From positions 190,556,198-190,620,197 of the forward strand of contig OX352772.1 in assembly GCA_947095535.1 (NCBI GenBank): a stretch of DNA of 64,000 nt. The letters run 5' to 3'. Of this stretch, positions 1-10,711 are shown in pieces. How positions within the stretch are numbered: position 1 is the first letter of the stretch; each line of letters starts with the position of its first letter. Below the pieces are notes generated by a model, which was not told the origin of the DNA, searched no databases, and saw only the letters and a list, made by a program, of their open reading frames with translations. The DNA is from Poecilobothrus nobilitatus (Eukaryota; Arthropoda; Insecta; Diptera; Dolichopodidae). Position numbers and translations under genes: made by a program.

Positions 1-1000
1 TAGAAGTTTTAATACTCAGAGATTTTCTAACAAACCCTTTTGGGTACAAAAATATTTGGATGTAGATTTAACCTTTAGTAAATTTCACAAATCGGAGAAA
101 GATCCTGTTATCTTCCGCAAATTGTTTATAGAAAAAATAAATAACAAATTTAAAAATTATGAAAAAATCTTTACAGATGGTTCTTTTAATAGCGACGGAA
201 CAGGTTGTGGGTTCGTTCATAATGATACTGAAAAATCGTTTCACTTGCCCGATGGTACCAGTGTATTTTCAGCTGAGCTGCATGCAATATCGCAGGGAGT
301 GGATTACGCTAATCAAAATATTGTAAATAAAAATATACTTTTTTGTTGTGACTCCATTAGCGTGCTGAAAGCAATATGAAAATTGATTCCGTCAAATTCA
401 ATAGTTTCTAGTATTAAGAAAAAGATTTATGATGCAAATAATACTTTTTCTTTTTTGTGGATACCCTCACATATAAACATATTGGGGAATGAAGAAGCGG
501 ATAGAATTGCTAAAGAGGCAATTAACGCACCAATAATGGAGTATTACAAGTTTAATTTTTCTGATTTAAAGCGTTCTTTGAATTCGCTGCTTTACAATGA
601 ATTTGTTAAGGAATGGCATAATCATACTCACTCAAGCAACCTCAAACAAATAGATAATCATATACCAAAATGGCAACAACTTTATAAAATGACGCGTAAA
701 CATTCTATAATAATCACAAGGCTAAGACATGGTCATACAAAGATAACACACTAACTTCTGTTAAAGCGAGAGGAACATCCTATATGTAAATGCGGTAGAT
801 TATTAACAGTTTGCCATATATTTGTTCTAATTACAGCAATGCCAGGATTATGTTTAACATCAAAGGACTTTCTAATTTAGCGATAGATGAAATTAAAGCA
901 TATAAAAATATTATCGACTTTCTTGGTAATATCGGAATACTTCAGTTTATTTAAAAAAATAAAATAAAATATAATAATAATAAATTTGACCAGAAACTAA
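1..1000 (+). mobile_element. 3' end of an I-clade-like LINE retrotransposon
   Basis: The window opens inside the last part of a non-LTR retrotransposon. The coding part ends in an RNase H domain and a short Cys/His tail. It is followed by an A-rich 3' tail that runs into TAA repeats (about 955-998). An RNase H domain after the reverse transcriptase plus a TAA-type tail is known for the I clade; assignment to that clade is inference. The endonuclease and reverse transcriptase lie beyond the left edge. The copy is inactive because it has in-frame stops and a frameshift. Confidence 0.8.
2..954 (+). pseudogene. LINE ORF2 C-terminus with RNase H domain, broken
   Basis: This is the C-terminal part of a LINE ORF2, open from the left edge in frame 2. 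RNase H cleaves the RNA strand of the RNA-DNA hybrid made during retrotransposition. Visible motifs are FTDGSF (first catalytic Asp, near base 175), AELHAI (catalytic Glu), CCDSISVL (second Asp) and WIPSHINILGNEEADRIAK (His and last Asp). A Cys-His tail (HPICKCG ... CHIF) follows, as in I-type LINEs. Breaks are an in-frame TGA at 377-379, a TAA at 752-754 and a frameshift near 830. The final segment then runs in another frame to a TAA at 952-954. All four catalytic positions are still present, so the copy is only moderately old. Confidence 0.85.
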
Positions 1001-1320
1001 GTGTATCTATGTATAAATTAAATAAACCAAAGGTACAACTTAAAATATAAATATATAAATTAGGTATATAAGTTAAGAATTTGCTATTTAAATCAATATA
1101 GATATCTCCTGAGAACTGGAAAAAAGGGGAAAAATTAATTTTATTTTAATATTATAATTACAATGAAAATCAATATTTTATTACGAAACTTTTCATATAA
1201 AAACTTAAAATTTGAAAAAAAAAAATTATTAATAGTTTTAATGTTTAAACAATGTAAAAAAAAAAAATACATGTATGTTGAGAAGACAACCTTAATTTAA
1301 AACTTTAACATAAAAAAAAA
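1001..1320. other. AT-rich spacer, no feature seen
   Basis: Low-complexity AT-rich DNA with several A runs between the LINE tail and the 3' end of HINE-1 copy A. No open frame, RNA gene or terminal repeat could be recognised. Confidence 0.6.
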
Positions 1321-2741
1321 CAAGTAAATATAACAGTAAGTCGATGCAACCGACTTATTAATACCTTATACCTGAATAATTCGAATTAAATTAAAAATCC
1401 ATAAGTTTTTTTGGCAGCTGCTGGAACTTCTTCCCTTTTCTGTCTTACTCAACTCGAATTTCAGGAACGTAAAAGAGGCATCCTCTTGGGATATGCTTGA
1501 CACCTTTGTAAAAAATTTTAAGTTTTTATCTTTATTAATTTCGAAGATTGTTAATCCTTGGGAGATGTGTGTCAGGTACCCGAATTGCCACTCTAATTCA
1601 TCGAATCCATCTCAGGAACATAAAGAAAAATGTCAGAACACCATTGTACTAAATTTAAAGGTTCTACTTTTGTTGGTTTTGGAGATATGCTCGTTGCTCT
1701 TGTGCTCGTCCGGAAGTTTCCAAAATACGAACCCATGGTTCAAATTCTTTCAAATGTCAGTTTCCAATTTTATAGAAAAAGAAACATAACAGCACACTCT
1801 TGTACTAAAAATAAAGGTTCTATCTTTGTTGGTTCTGGAGATATACTCGTTTGCTCTGGGGCTCGTTCGAAAGCTTCCAAGATAAGAACCCATGAACCAA
1901 ATCCTCTCAAATTTCAGAGACTTAAATAAAACATGAAAAAACACTACTCTGCCAAATTTAAAGGTTATATCTTAGTTGGTTTTGGAGATAATCTCATTTG
2001 CTCTGGTGCTCGTTCGGAAGCTTCCAAAATCCAAACCCATGGACCAAATCCTCACAAATTTCAGAAACATAAATCGAACGGGAAGGAACATCATTCTGCC
2101 AAATTTAAAGGTTATATCTTTGTTGCTTTTGGAGATAATATCATTTGTTCTGAGGCTCGTTCGGAAGCTTCCAAAATCCGAATCCAACGACCAAATCTTC
2201 TCAAATTTCAGAGACCTAAATCAAACATGAAAGAACACCATTCTGTTAAATTTAAAGCTTATATCTTTGTTGTTTTTGGAGATAATCTCATTTGCTCTGG
2301 TGGTCATTCGGAAGCTTCCAAAATCCAAACCCATGGACCAAATCCTCTTAAATTTCAGAGACATAAATCAAACGGAAAGGAACATCATTGTAAAAAATTT
2401 AAAGATTCTATCTTTGTTGGTTTTGGAGATAATCTCGTTTGCTCTGGGGCTCGTTCGGAAGCTTTCAGAATCCGAACCCATGGACTGATTTTGTCCAGAT
2501 TCGAACTTAACCTTCCTTTCGTAATTAGTAACCTACTTTATAAATTTCATCAAGATAACTTTATAAGTTTTTGAGTTATAGTGCGAACTGTTGGACGGAC
2601 GGACATCGTTAAATCGATTCAGGAGGTGATCCTGATTCAAAATATATATACATGTCCATATCTAACTCACTTCCTTTTGGTTGTAACAAACACCATACCA
2701 AAGTTAATATACCCTATACTTTAGGTGTAGGGTATAAAAAG
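1321..2741 (-). mobile_element. HINE-1 copy A: DINE-1-like Helitron-related element with central tandem repeats
   Basis: On the minus strand the element starts near 2741 with a hairpin (arms TATACCCTA and TAGGGTATA, about 2708-2736). It continues through text close to the 5' part of Drosophila DINE-1/INE-1 (ATATGGACATG, TATATATT, GAATCAGGATCA, GTCCGTCCGTCC; about 2595-2680). It then runs through a tandem-repeat core and ends at 1321. Just inside the 3' end is a 7-bp stem (1337-1343 with 1351-1357) around a 7-nt loop. Non-autonomous Helentron-type elements are known for this plan, including DINE-TR1 with repeats of roughly 150 bp. Two more copies lie at 29.2 and 32.9 kb. There is no transposase; it would depend on an autonomous Helentron elsewhere. 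Confidence 0.75.
1651..2500. repeat. Six tandem copies of a 147-bp unit, continuously open in one frame
   Basis: The marker AAATTTAAAGG (or a close variant) starts at 1651, 1807, 1954, 2101, 2248 and 2395. Spacing is 156, then 147 four times. A more diverged unit precedes it from about 1500. Because 147 and 156 are multiples of three and the unit has few stops, the plus strand reads open as a 49-residue repeat in the same frame from 1630 to 2574, broken only by TAA at 1927-1929; the other plus frames are also largely open. The open frames are best read as a by-product of the repeat, since copies B and C of the element do not keep the 147-bp period or the frame. Confidence 0.85.
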
Positions 2742-3715
2742 AAAAAAGGAGAAATTATATACATTTATGTTACCTAAATAATTGTTAAAAATTATATATG
2801 TATAATTAAATAATTTGTATATCTAGTATATTATGTATAATGAATATATCAGAGCCCATAAAACCAATATTTGTATTCGGACTCCTAAATAGAAATAGAT
2901 AAAAAAAAAAAAATTATGTTTAAAACTAAGGTTTGTATATAATAATTCTAAATGAATAAAAAAAGCAAAACAGCCCTTTGGCTTAAAAACATGAAATAAC
3001 AAAACATGAAAGAATTGTTCGTCTGTTTATTTCCCTTCTTAATATTGCACATTATATAACTAAATCAATAATTTATGGCAGAAATATATCACATATATGT
3101 ACATGTTTTTACATAAAAATATTTTAAATTAATTGAAATGCACCATCTGAAACTAATATTTGGCAGAATATTAAAGGAGTAAGTGGAGTAAGTATTTGAT
3201 TTTCTTTTACTTTTGTTAGAAGTGTTTTACAAGACATCATATATGTAATTATATCGTTTTTTATTTTTAATTAGGTTCATAAATAACAATGTTCGATTAT
3301 TTTTTTCAATTGTCATAAAAGTTAAAAAAAAACAATCCATTTTGCTTGAACTGTTTTTATTTAAGTATAATTTATAAAGAGTAAAAGTATAAATTATATG
3401 CTGATTACTGAAATAAAAAGTTATATAGTTTCTAATAAAATTTACTAAATTCCAACAATTTCTAAAAAGTACGTACATAATTATAGTAAAATGACATCGT
3501 TCAGTGGGCAGAGTCTCTTTAAAATTCAAATATATAATTGTTTTGGTTTTGTACTTTTCTATTAAATTGTTGCATTTATGTATGAATGTTTGTATATTAT
3601 TTGAAGCGATTAGAAAACTTTTCTAATTGTATTCTTTTTTGAATTCAATTTCTTCTCATATAAGTACTCAAATTTTAATATACAGCAGTTCTTACAACCA
3701 AAATTAAATTTGAAT
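2742..3715. other. AT-rich intergenic DNA
   Basis: Both strands show only short chance frames; a 100-codon minus-strand frame at 3227-3529 has no recognisable motif and AT-driven composition. Several TACATATATGTA-type microsatellite patches occur. Confidence 0.5.
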
Positions 3716-3906
3716 AAAGTAGGTAATGGGACATCTTGGCGTGGGAATTTTGTGCGAGAAAGAGATAGCTTGACAAAGGTGTTTGAACTTTTAAGGAATG
3801 TTGTTGGCGCGTGCGCATAGGAATGTTATTAAGCTTTATGCAAATGAGCTCACGACAAAGGTGTTTGAACTTTTAAGGAATGTTGTTGGCGCGTGTGCAT
3901 ATAGAA
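3716..3906 (+). repeat. Dispersed repeat with internal 47-bp duplication
   Basis: The segment starting AGTAGGTAATGGG and containing GAGAAAGAGATAGC, then GACAAAGGTGTT ... GTTGGCGCGTG, recurs in inverse orientation at about 16085-16195 next to a LINE tail. Within this copy the GACAAAGGTG...GCATA block occurs twice, at about 3772-3819 and 3854-3901, 82 bp apart. It is probably a fragment of a dispersed element; the family is not recognised. Confidence 0.65.
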
Positions 3907-4175
3907 AAGTGGTTTATTATGAATAATTGTATAATAGATTGAAATGTTTTTTTTTTTTGCATTATTAAAATGTTAGTTTGAAAACTTTTTTAACACAAAA
4001 ATGCAGTTGTTATTTATGAGATAAATTAAATTCAGGTATTGACTTTGATATGTATGTATAAAATCGTGAGAAAAAAAAAAGTTGTATTTAGTGATTAATT
4101 TTTTTTTTAAACAAAAAATGCTGGTGTTTGATATGAAATGATTTATTATATTAATTACTTTGGATTTTGTAATAG

Positions 4176-4769
4176 GAAAAGAAATCCGTTATTGGTAAAT
4201 TGTCTGCTAGTTTAGCAGACATTTTACCTACCGTAAATGTATGCATTGCCGCCTACACAACTACTCAGGCTCGTCTTAAATTATATAATTATCTGCAACA
4301 ACTCGATGATCGTATACTATATTGTGATACAGATTCCGTAATATATATAAGTAAAGAAGAACAATATGAACCAGAAATAGGGGAGTTTATTGGTGATATG
4401 ACAGATGAGCTGGAATGTTATGGTGTCAACGGTTACATTACAGAATTTGTAAGTGGTGGGCCCAAAAATTATGCTTACAAAGTATTTAGTACTAAAGATG
4501 GAAAAGAAAAGATAACCTGTAAATTCAAGGGAATTAATCTAAACTACTCAGCTTTTCAAAAGGTTAATTTCAATTCAATTAAAGGTACTGGGCTCAACTT
4601 GAATGACACCAATATCAACATACTCTCTTATAATATCCGACGCACACAAAAAAATGAGGTCGTTACGGTTCCCGAAATCAAAAAATATCAGGCGAAATCA
4701 GAAAAACGTAATTTCTTCCATGATTTCTCTTCTCAACCTTTTGGATATAAAAGGGATATAAAAGAGTAA
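4176..4769 (+). pseudogene. C-terminal fragment of a protein-primed DNA polymerase B (Polinton type)
   Basis: Family B DNA polymerase of the viral/Polinton type (DNA_pol_B_2), which replicates the element's linear DNA. The clear part is the palm: LPTVNVCIAAYTT (the segment before motif C), ARLKLYNYLQQL, and YCDTDSVIYI, which is motif C with its two catalytic Asp residues. About 150 residues of C-terminal domain follow to the TAA at 4767-4769. No ATG lies at the 5' side: the frame opens after TAG at 4173-4175, preceded by a splice-acceptor-like tract, so the N-terminal exonuclease and most of the polymerase are missing. Polinton capsid genes lie on the other strand at 12.9-14.7 kb. If the 5.3-kb HINE-2/LINE-C insertion is ignored they may belong to the same element (inference). 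Confidence 0.8.
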
Positions 4770-4921
4770 GAAGCTATTAAATAATGTAAAAGATGTTAGA
4801 GAGCTGTAATTAAATATTTTATACAAAAAGAAAAACGAAATTTTTTTATTTATTTATTTATTTTTTATTTAGCATCCTTTAATTAGTATTTACAGAAATC
4901 GAAGCAAAAATGTATTATTTT

Positions 4922-5173
4922 TCATTTTGCAATTGTTTTGTCATATATGTAGGTTACAGTAAATAGATTTTTTCCATCTGCACCTTTCTCTTTTCCCAGC
5001 CATCTACAATTTTTCCTTAATTCATGAATAATGACATCCCTTTTTAAGTCGGGACAATAAAATTTAATATTTTGAATATCCATACGAATGCACAAATATT
5101 CGTAATAATTGAATTTAAATTGTCGTGAAGACAGCCACTTAACTATTACTATTGATTTTAGTGAAGGGGTCAT
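4922..5173 (-). CDS. Unrecognised small ORF downstream of the polymerase fragment
   Basis: An 83-codon frame on the opposite strand, converging on the polymerase fragment with a 150-bp gap. It starts with ATG and has a balanced, partly charged composition (a Trp-Leu-Ser-Ser-Arg stretch, Cys-Pro-Asp and Cys-Arg-Trp motifs), unlike the poly-Ile/Lys/Phe frames made by AT-rich DNA. It could be a small Polinton gene, but no family was recognised and it may be chance. Confidence 0.3.
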   Translation of the reverse strand: MTPSLKSIVIVKWLSSRQFKFNYYEYLCIRMDIQNIKFYCPDLKRDVIIHELRKNCRWLGKEKGADGKNLFTVTYIYDKTIAK

Positions 5174-5591
5174 ATCGTACGTTTACCGTTTTGTACACAA
5201 ATTGCGATTAGTTTATTTTTATTTTAAAAGATTTATTTATATTCTTACAAAGTTGCAAATTCTTCATAAGTAATAAAAAAACACCTAATTACGTGTATTT
5301 TTGATGTTGTCTAATGATAAAAAATTTAATTTAAAATTCAGTATTGTAATTTTATCTTTAAATAATAAACAAAATTCAGGTGTGGAAATTAATATCACTG
5401 CTCAAATCATATATAATGATTATAAATTTATAATTTCTTCGTATTTCTTTCAATAATTGGTAATAAATTAACTATAGTAAGTAAAACTTATTAATTCAAA
5501 TTTAATATATAAATTATTTTTAATAAAAACATAAATTTTATATGATTTTTTATTTTTTTTATTTCTTTTAGTCTTTTTTAAACAATATAAT

Positions 5592-5897
5592 TGCCGCAGG
5601 AAAAGGGGAACAAGGCAATGCGAGGCAATCGACGCACTTACTGTGGAAGTGCATTATGATGTGTTAAATTGGTGGGTTTTAAAAACCAAAAGGGGCCAAA
5701 GAGTTCTTTTGGCAAAGGTGCAGGACCCATCAACTAAAAAATGCGTAACGTTCTTTTTGTCAGAACGCTTTTCGAAAAAGATAACAACGGTGGTGGAGCT
5801 GCAAGAGCTCAATTCCAAAAAATTTAAATTTAAATTTACAGGGAGAGATACCGCCAAATGGAATTTGGCACTCTTTGATCTAATTCCGGAAATTTAG
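5592..5897 (+). pseudogene. Small ORF of unknown function, possibly Polinton-linked
   Basis: The frame is open from about 5577 to the TAG at 5895-5897 and lacks an ATG; an acceptor-like TTGCCGCAG precedes the clearest part. The protein has the pattern LKTKRGQRVLL ... TFFLSERFSKKI. It resembles, from memory and only weakly, small insect mobile-element proteins with a 'TKFG.RV.V....FLP.R' pattern. Its G/C use is higher than in the flanks, which argues for a coding past. Function unknown. Confidence 0.4.
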
Positions 5898-5934
5898 AAA
5901 AGCATAAAAATACATATAGAATTACAAAAATTGA

Positions 5935-6132
5935 ATTGTTTTTCTTTTATTTTATTTTTTTTTAAATTTCGGATTTCTTTCTTTTTACAGGTTCACTCTT
6001 TGGTCTTATACCAAAATTAAAAAATTAAAAATAAATAAAAGATAAAAATTCGAATATTCTTCTTTTATTTATTTTTAAAAATTTCAGGCTTAATTCTTTT
6101 TACATTTCAGTTTCGCTCTTTGGTCTTATTAA
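5935..6132 (+). repeat. Two direct repeats of a T-rich unit with GCTCTTTGGTCTTA
   Basis: A block of T-rich DNA ending in TTTTTACA..GTT(C/T)(A/G)CTCTTTGGTCTTA occurs twice, about 125 bp apart (ends near 6008 and 6129). It follows the small ORF and stops at the HINE-2 terminus at 6146. It could be the terminal or intergenic repeat of the Polinton remnant; no function is visible. Confidence 0.45.
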
Positions 6133-6145
6133 AATTAAAATTAAA

Positions 6146-6608
6146 CGAGAAAGAATACAGTTGCCTTTGCCAACTCTTAGATACCCGTACGAACCGTTAG
6201 TATGTTCACAGCCTGTCACTCTTACACTATTATTTTTTTAATATTTTAGTATTTTAAAATAATTTCGGTGAATTTTATAATTTCTAGAACTATGGGTTGT
6301 ACATATATTCAAACTATATGTTTATATGTACATTCTTCAAAAGCAGATTCTGACCTTCCACATAACGATTATCAATCCAAAACTTTTTCAAATATTCTAT
6401 AGTACCATTTAATACTAAGCGGTAAATGTATATTAAATTTACTAAGTACAAAACAGTAAATATAATTTTAAATATTAATACGCACATAGTATATCCATAT
6501 TGTTATAAGTATATCACCATACATTGCAATATTTCTTTAAAAATATTTCCATTCATAGAATAATTTCTTATAAGTACAATAAAATACATATATGTATGTA
6601 AATATGGC
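6146..6608 (-). mobile_element. HINE-2 copy 1, 3' half (left of LINE-C)
   Basis: The minus-strand 3' end of HINE-2 lies at 6146. It has the terminal string GTATTCTTTCTCG, a short hairpin (AGTTG and CAACT arms, 6160-6177) and the inverted copy of the 5' arm (CGTACGGGTATCTAA). The sequence matches the 61.3-61.7 kb copy position for position with scattered changes and stops at about 6608. The same element resumes at 10712, so LINE-C inserted into it. Confidence 0.75.
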
Positions 6609-7697
6609 GTTAAGTTAACCTTTGAAGTGACAACACTTCTTTTTAATTAGTTTAAAACTTTTTTATGTAAATTTTTTTTTTTTTTTTTGGGACTTTTATT
6701 TTTTTTTCTAATATTATTAACATAAAATTAAATTAGTGAACTTTTTAATTAATTCCTTCACTAAAAAAAAAAATATTTATAAGTGTGGTGTATTAATTTT
6801 AGATTCTGAATTATATGGCTGCACTCCAATGGCGGCAAAATTTTTTTTTTTTTTATTCTATTTTTCATTTGTTTTTTATTTTTTTTTGAACTATATTAAA
6901 TTTAAATAATTTTTAAATTTTTTGATTCAGATTTTAATTTATAATTAAACGAGCTCGGTTGGTTTTGTTTACATTAATTTACTTTTATTTTATTATTTAT
7001 TTCATCTTAATATCAATTTGTCGTAAACAAAACAATTATATATCCATCTCCCTCATACACATATGATGGATGCTGGTGTTCTTCTTTGACTCTCAATTCG
7101 CTCTTTTTTTTTTAAATACCATCATAGTAATTACCGTAACTTAATTAATTAATTTCTGGTGGTAAGTTTTGCTTTTGGTGAGTTTGTGGTTGTACCTGCT
7201 TTCAATAAAGTCACTTAAAAGTGTATGTTAAAAACTGTTGAACGTTGTTATAAACCGTTTGCTCACTCAATGGAAAATATTGAAAAGTATTGTAAAATAA
7301 TGGATTAATGTTGATATGAAGTATTGTTATTGACATTGATAGTAATTTATTTTAAAGTGTTATCAAGTTCGGGTTATTTAAATCTTGCACTTTTACTTTT
7401 TAATTTTGAATAAATTTTAGTTTTTGTTAATTTTAATTTTTGCATTAAATTTTATTATACATACTTAATTACTTAATTTACATACTTTAATTTATCTTAA
7501 GTCAGATTTTGATCTTGGTTAATTTCGAAATTGATTTTTAGTCTAATTTTGATTTTAATTACAATTTCAACTCTGATTTCATCTTAATTTTGCTGTTGAT
7601 TTTAATTTTGAACTAGATTTCAATTTTAAATTTAATATTATTATTTATTATTTTAACTTTTCTTTCATATTAATTTTTTTCCATCAAAATTACCACT

Positions 7698-8610
7698 TCT
7701 AATGTTAATTTCTGTAACATACGCGGGTTGCAAACGAATTTTCATGCCGTCGATTGCCATCTTAGTTCAATTAAACCAGCAGACTTAGCCCTTTGTGAAA
7801 CACAAGTCAGTAACCACAATGAAAACTTTAATGTTACCGGCTACTCACTTATTTCACATTTCTTACCCAAAAGAGGTATCGCTGTCTATATAAAAAATGA
7901 CATCGCTTTCAACACACTTCCAAATTATAAATGTTCTAGCCCAACCGTTCATTACATTTGGGTCAAAATTTTTGTTGAAAAGCATGTCATACATTTCTGT
8001 TTCCTATACAGATCACCCAACTCAAATGAACAAGAAACTGCTATGGAAATTGAAAATCTATCGAACCAGATCAATGAAATTTTGGACGCATCTCCAGAAA
8101 CTGAAATTGTTGTGGCGGGAGATTTCAACATTCATAACAGGGACTGGCTTCATTTTTCTAGCAACATCTCCCCGAGTCAAAACTCAATTGGGAAACAAGT
8201 TGAACTATTCTCCACACTGTTCCACCTTTCTCAACTTGTCCAAAATCCCATTAAGATCCCGGACTGTGCCGATCATGAAGGTCACCTCTTGGATCTGTTT
8301 CTCACCACACACCCTGAAAAATATGTGATTTCAGTTGGTTGCCCCCTGGGTAATTCCGACCATTGTTTGGTTAACACTAGTTTCCGGGTAAGCCCAATCT
8401 CTAACCAAAGGTCCCCTTCCAAAAAATTAGTTTGGCGTTACAGCCATGCTGACTGGGAGGGCCTTAACAATTTTTTTAGAGCCTTTGAATGGTCATTCTG
8501 CTTCCGCAACAGACATGTTAACTTTGCTGCAAATGCGATTAGTGAAACTATTTTGCTTGGAATGATGTTATTCATCACTCATTTCATGAAATCTGTTAAG
8601 AGGAGTCCCA
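7698..8610 (+). pseudogene. LINE-C ORF2, endonuclease domain
   Basis: Endonuclease-exonuclease-phosphatase fold that nicks target DNA to prime reverse transcription. The frame is already open before base 7728, starting at about NVNFCNIRGLQ, which matches the usual first strand of LINE endonucleases. Motifs are ALCETQV (catalytic Glu), VVAGDFNIHNRDW (Asp and Asn) and LGNSDHCLV (Ser-Asp-His). The frame shifts near 8600, where the linker to the reverse transcriptase begins. Spacing and length match an intact endonuclease of about 220 residues. Confidence 0.85.
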
Positions 8611-8611
8611 A

Positions 8612-10605
8612 GATTTGTTTAATCGTATTTACAAAGAAGCCATTTCTAGAAAAGAGGACGCTTTTAAACTGTACCAAAACAATAAGTCGGAGGCTCACAG
8701 GGCCAACTATATAGCGGTGAGAAACAGATGCAAGAGAGTTATCAATAAGCAAAAATTCTTGTTCAACCAAAAGTTGAAACGTAAAATATTCCACATGCCT
8801 AAGAATAGCAAATCTTTTTGGTCATTTGCCATAAGTCTAAAGGAAGACGTTAGAGCGTCTTTCTTTCCACCACTTATTGATAAAAATAACAGAACTGTAT
8901 CAGATTCTAAAGAGAAGGCGAATTTATTTGGCAAACAGTTCGCCTTCAATTCGACACTGTCACAGTCAGCTCGGATGCCACCTTCTGTTCCAGGAGCTGG
9001 CTGCTCCTTCGGTAAAATTTACTTTAGGACGCGGGCAGTGAAGAAAATCTTAAACAATCTTGATACAAATAAGTCAGCCGGTCCAGATGGTATAACCACC
9101 ATGGTGTTTAAAAGTACCTACTCCACTATTTAAAAACCTCTGCGCAACCTTTTCTACCTCTCCTTCACTTCGGGTATTCATCCTACCCAATGGAAGGTTG
9201 CACATGTTTTCCCAATTCCCAAAAAAGGTAATAAAAGCGATCCCTCCAACTACCGCCCTATTGCTATAACTTCGGTCCTCTCCAAGGTAATGGAGAAAAT
9301 AGTGAACCAAAAGCTTCTGAAATACCTGGATCACAAAGGTTTGCTTCATGATCGTCAATACGTGTTCAGAGCCCGTCGTTCAACATGACTTAACTTTGTG
9401 AAAAGCTAAGCATCAACCTTCACCATTCTGGTCTGTCTGATGTTGTGGCTCTTGATATTTCTAAGGCTTTCGATCGAGTTTGGCACGATGCTCTATTGGC
9501 AAAGTGCAAAGCATTAGGTCTAGGTAGGGTCTTTCTAAAATGGATTGGAGATTTAATTCGAATCGCACGATTCGTGTACTGGTCGATGGATGTTCATCTG
9601 ACAAATTCAAAATAATTGCTGGTGTCCCCCAGGGATCAGTTTTATGCCCAACTCTCTCTTAATATTTATCAATGACCTACTCTCATTAATCTCAAATCGG
9701 ATCCATAGTTTAGCAGATGACAGCAGCCTTGTAGCTTCCTATGAATTTCATAGCCGCTGTAACATTAATCACCAGATTAATACAACAGCAAAAAATTTCA
9801 CTATTAGTGAGCTAAATAACGATTTAGCAAAAATTCAAAAATGGGGTGAAGTCAATAGAGTTGAGTTCAACACCAAAAAAACACAATGCTGTCCGATCTC
9901 GCGGAAAATAGCCACTACCGTTCCGAACCTACTATTTCAGGGAGAAGTCTTGCAGCATTCAACGGATTTAAACATGCTGGGCGTTGGGTTAAACCAGAAA
10001 TTGACTTGGTCAAATCATATTTTTGGTATAGATAAGGATGCAACTAAATGTTTGGGTTTTTTGTATCGTTGCAAAACTTACTTTTCCGCATCTGATCTTC
10101 TCAATATCTATAAAACGTACATTAGGCCAAAAATGGAGTATAATGCACACATTTGGGCTGCAGGGCCTCGAACAACACTGGGTTATTTAGATAATGTGCA
10201 AAACAGAGCTATTCGTTTAATCAACGACCCCAATGTAACTTCTATGCTCACTTCACTTAGCCATCGTCGCACAGTTGGGTCACTGTCCTTGTTTTATAGG
10301 TTCTCGTAGGGATTAACACTTGTTCCAAAGAAATTAAACAATTAATGCCTCCACTCAAAGTTTTCCAACGAGAAACAAGGAGGGCAACAGATGCTCATCC
10401 CTACCATGTTGAGTTATCAAGATGGCGAAATACAGCCTATGGAAATTCGTTTGTCATGTGCACGTCCCGTTTGTGGAACCATATACCATCGCATGTGTTC
10501 CCTAAGATTGGTAATTCATATGTGTACGATTTACTTAAGTTTAAGAAGAACATTAACATCTTTCTTCAAAATGTCCGTCCAAATTTTCCTACCTATCTCT
10601 TATAA
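8612..10605 (+). pseudogene. LINE-C ORF2, reverse transcriptase domain, multiply frameshifted
   Basis: Motifs follow the usual RT order: NKSAGPDGI (about 9068), PSNYRPIAIT (9245), VALDISKAFDRVWH (9446), AGVPQGSV (9617) and HSLADDSSL (9700). The last is the catalytic box, with Leu in place of the usual Tyr/Phe. The C-terminal region includes LSHRRTVGSLSLFYRF and LWNHIPSHVF, the latter typical of CR1/L2-like LINEs. Breaks are a TAA at 9131-9133, further stops near 9385 and shifts near 9550, 9640 and 10310. The gene runs to about 10605, about 90 bp before the poly-A tail. Confidence 0.85.
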
Positions 10606-10711
10606 TCCAGATTTCGCAAAGCCAATTTCCCAACACTACCTTGAGGAAGCACGTGCAGTTCCTCTTGGTGACTTTCGAGTTTTCCACCAACCCTCGTAAA
10701 AAAAAAAAAAA

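Larger units (their letters stand above)
6609..10711 (+). mobile_element. LINE-C: endonuclease/RT retrotransposon without RNase H, inserted in HINE-2
   Basis: The limits are set by the HINE-2 sequence it interrupts: the left half of HINE-2 stops at about 6608 and the right half resumes at 10712. The 3' end is a 14-A tail (10698-10711). The 5' kilobase (6609-7690) is AT-rich with poly-T runs and no recognisable ORF1. An apurinic-type endonuclease and a reverse transcriptase follow, with no RNase H. Domain order and the C-terminal text suggest a CR1/L2-like group (inference). It is broken by several frameshifts and stops. No target-site duplication was seen at the junctions. Confidence 0.75.

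Noticed and set aside
1976..2488. Several overlapping open frames in the HINE-1 repeats
   Set aside because: They are the other two frames of a tandem repeat without stops and the antisense frame; no independent coding evidence.
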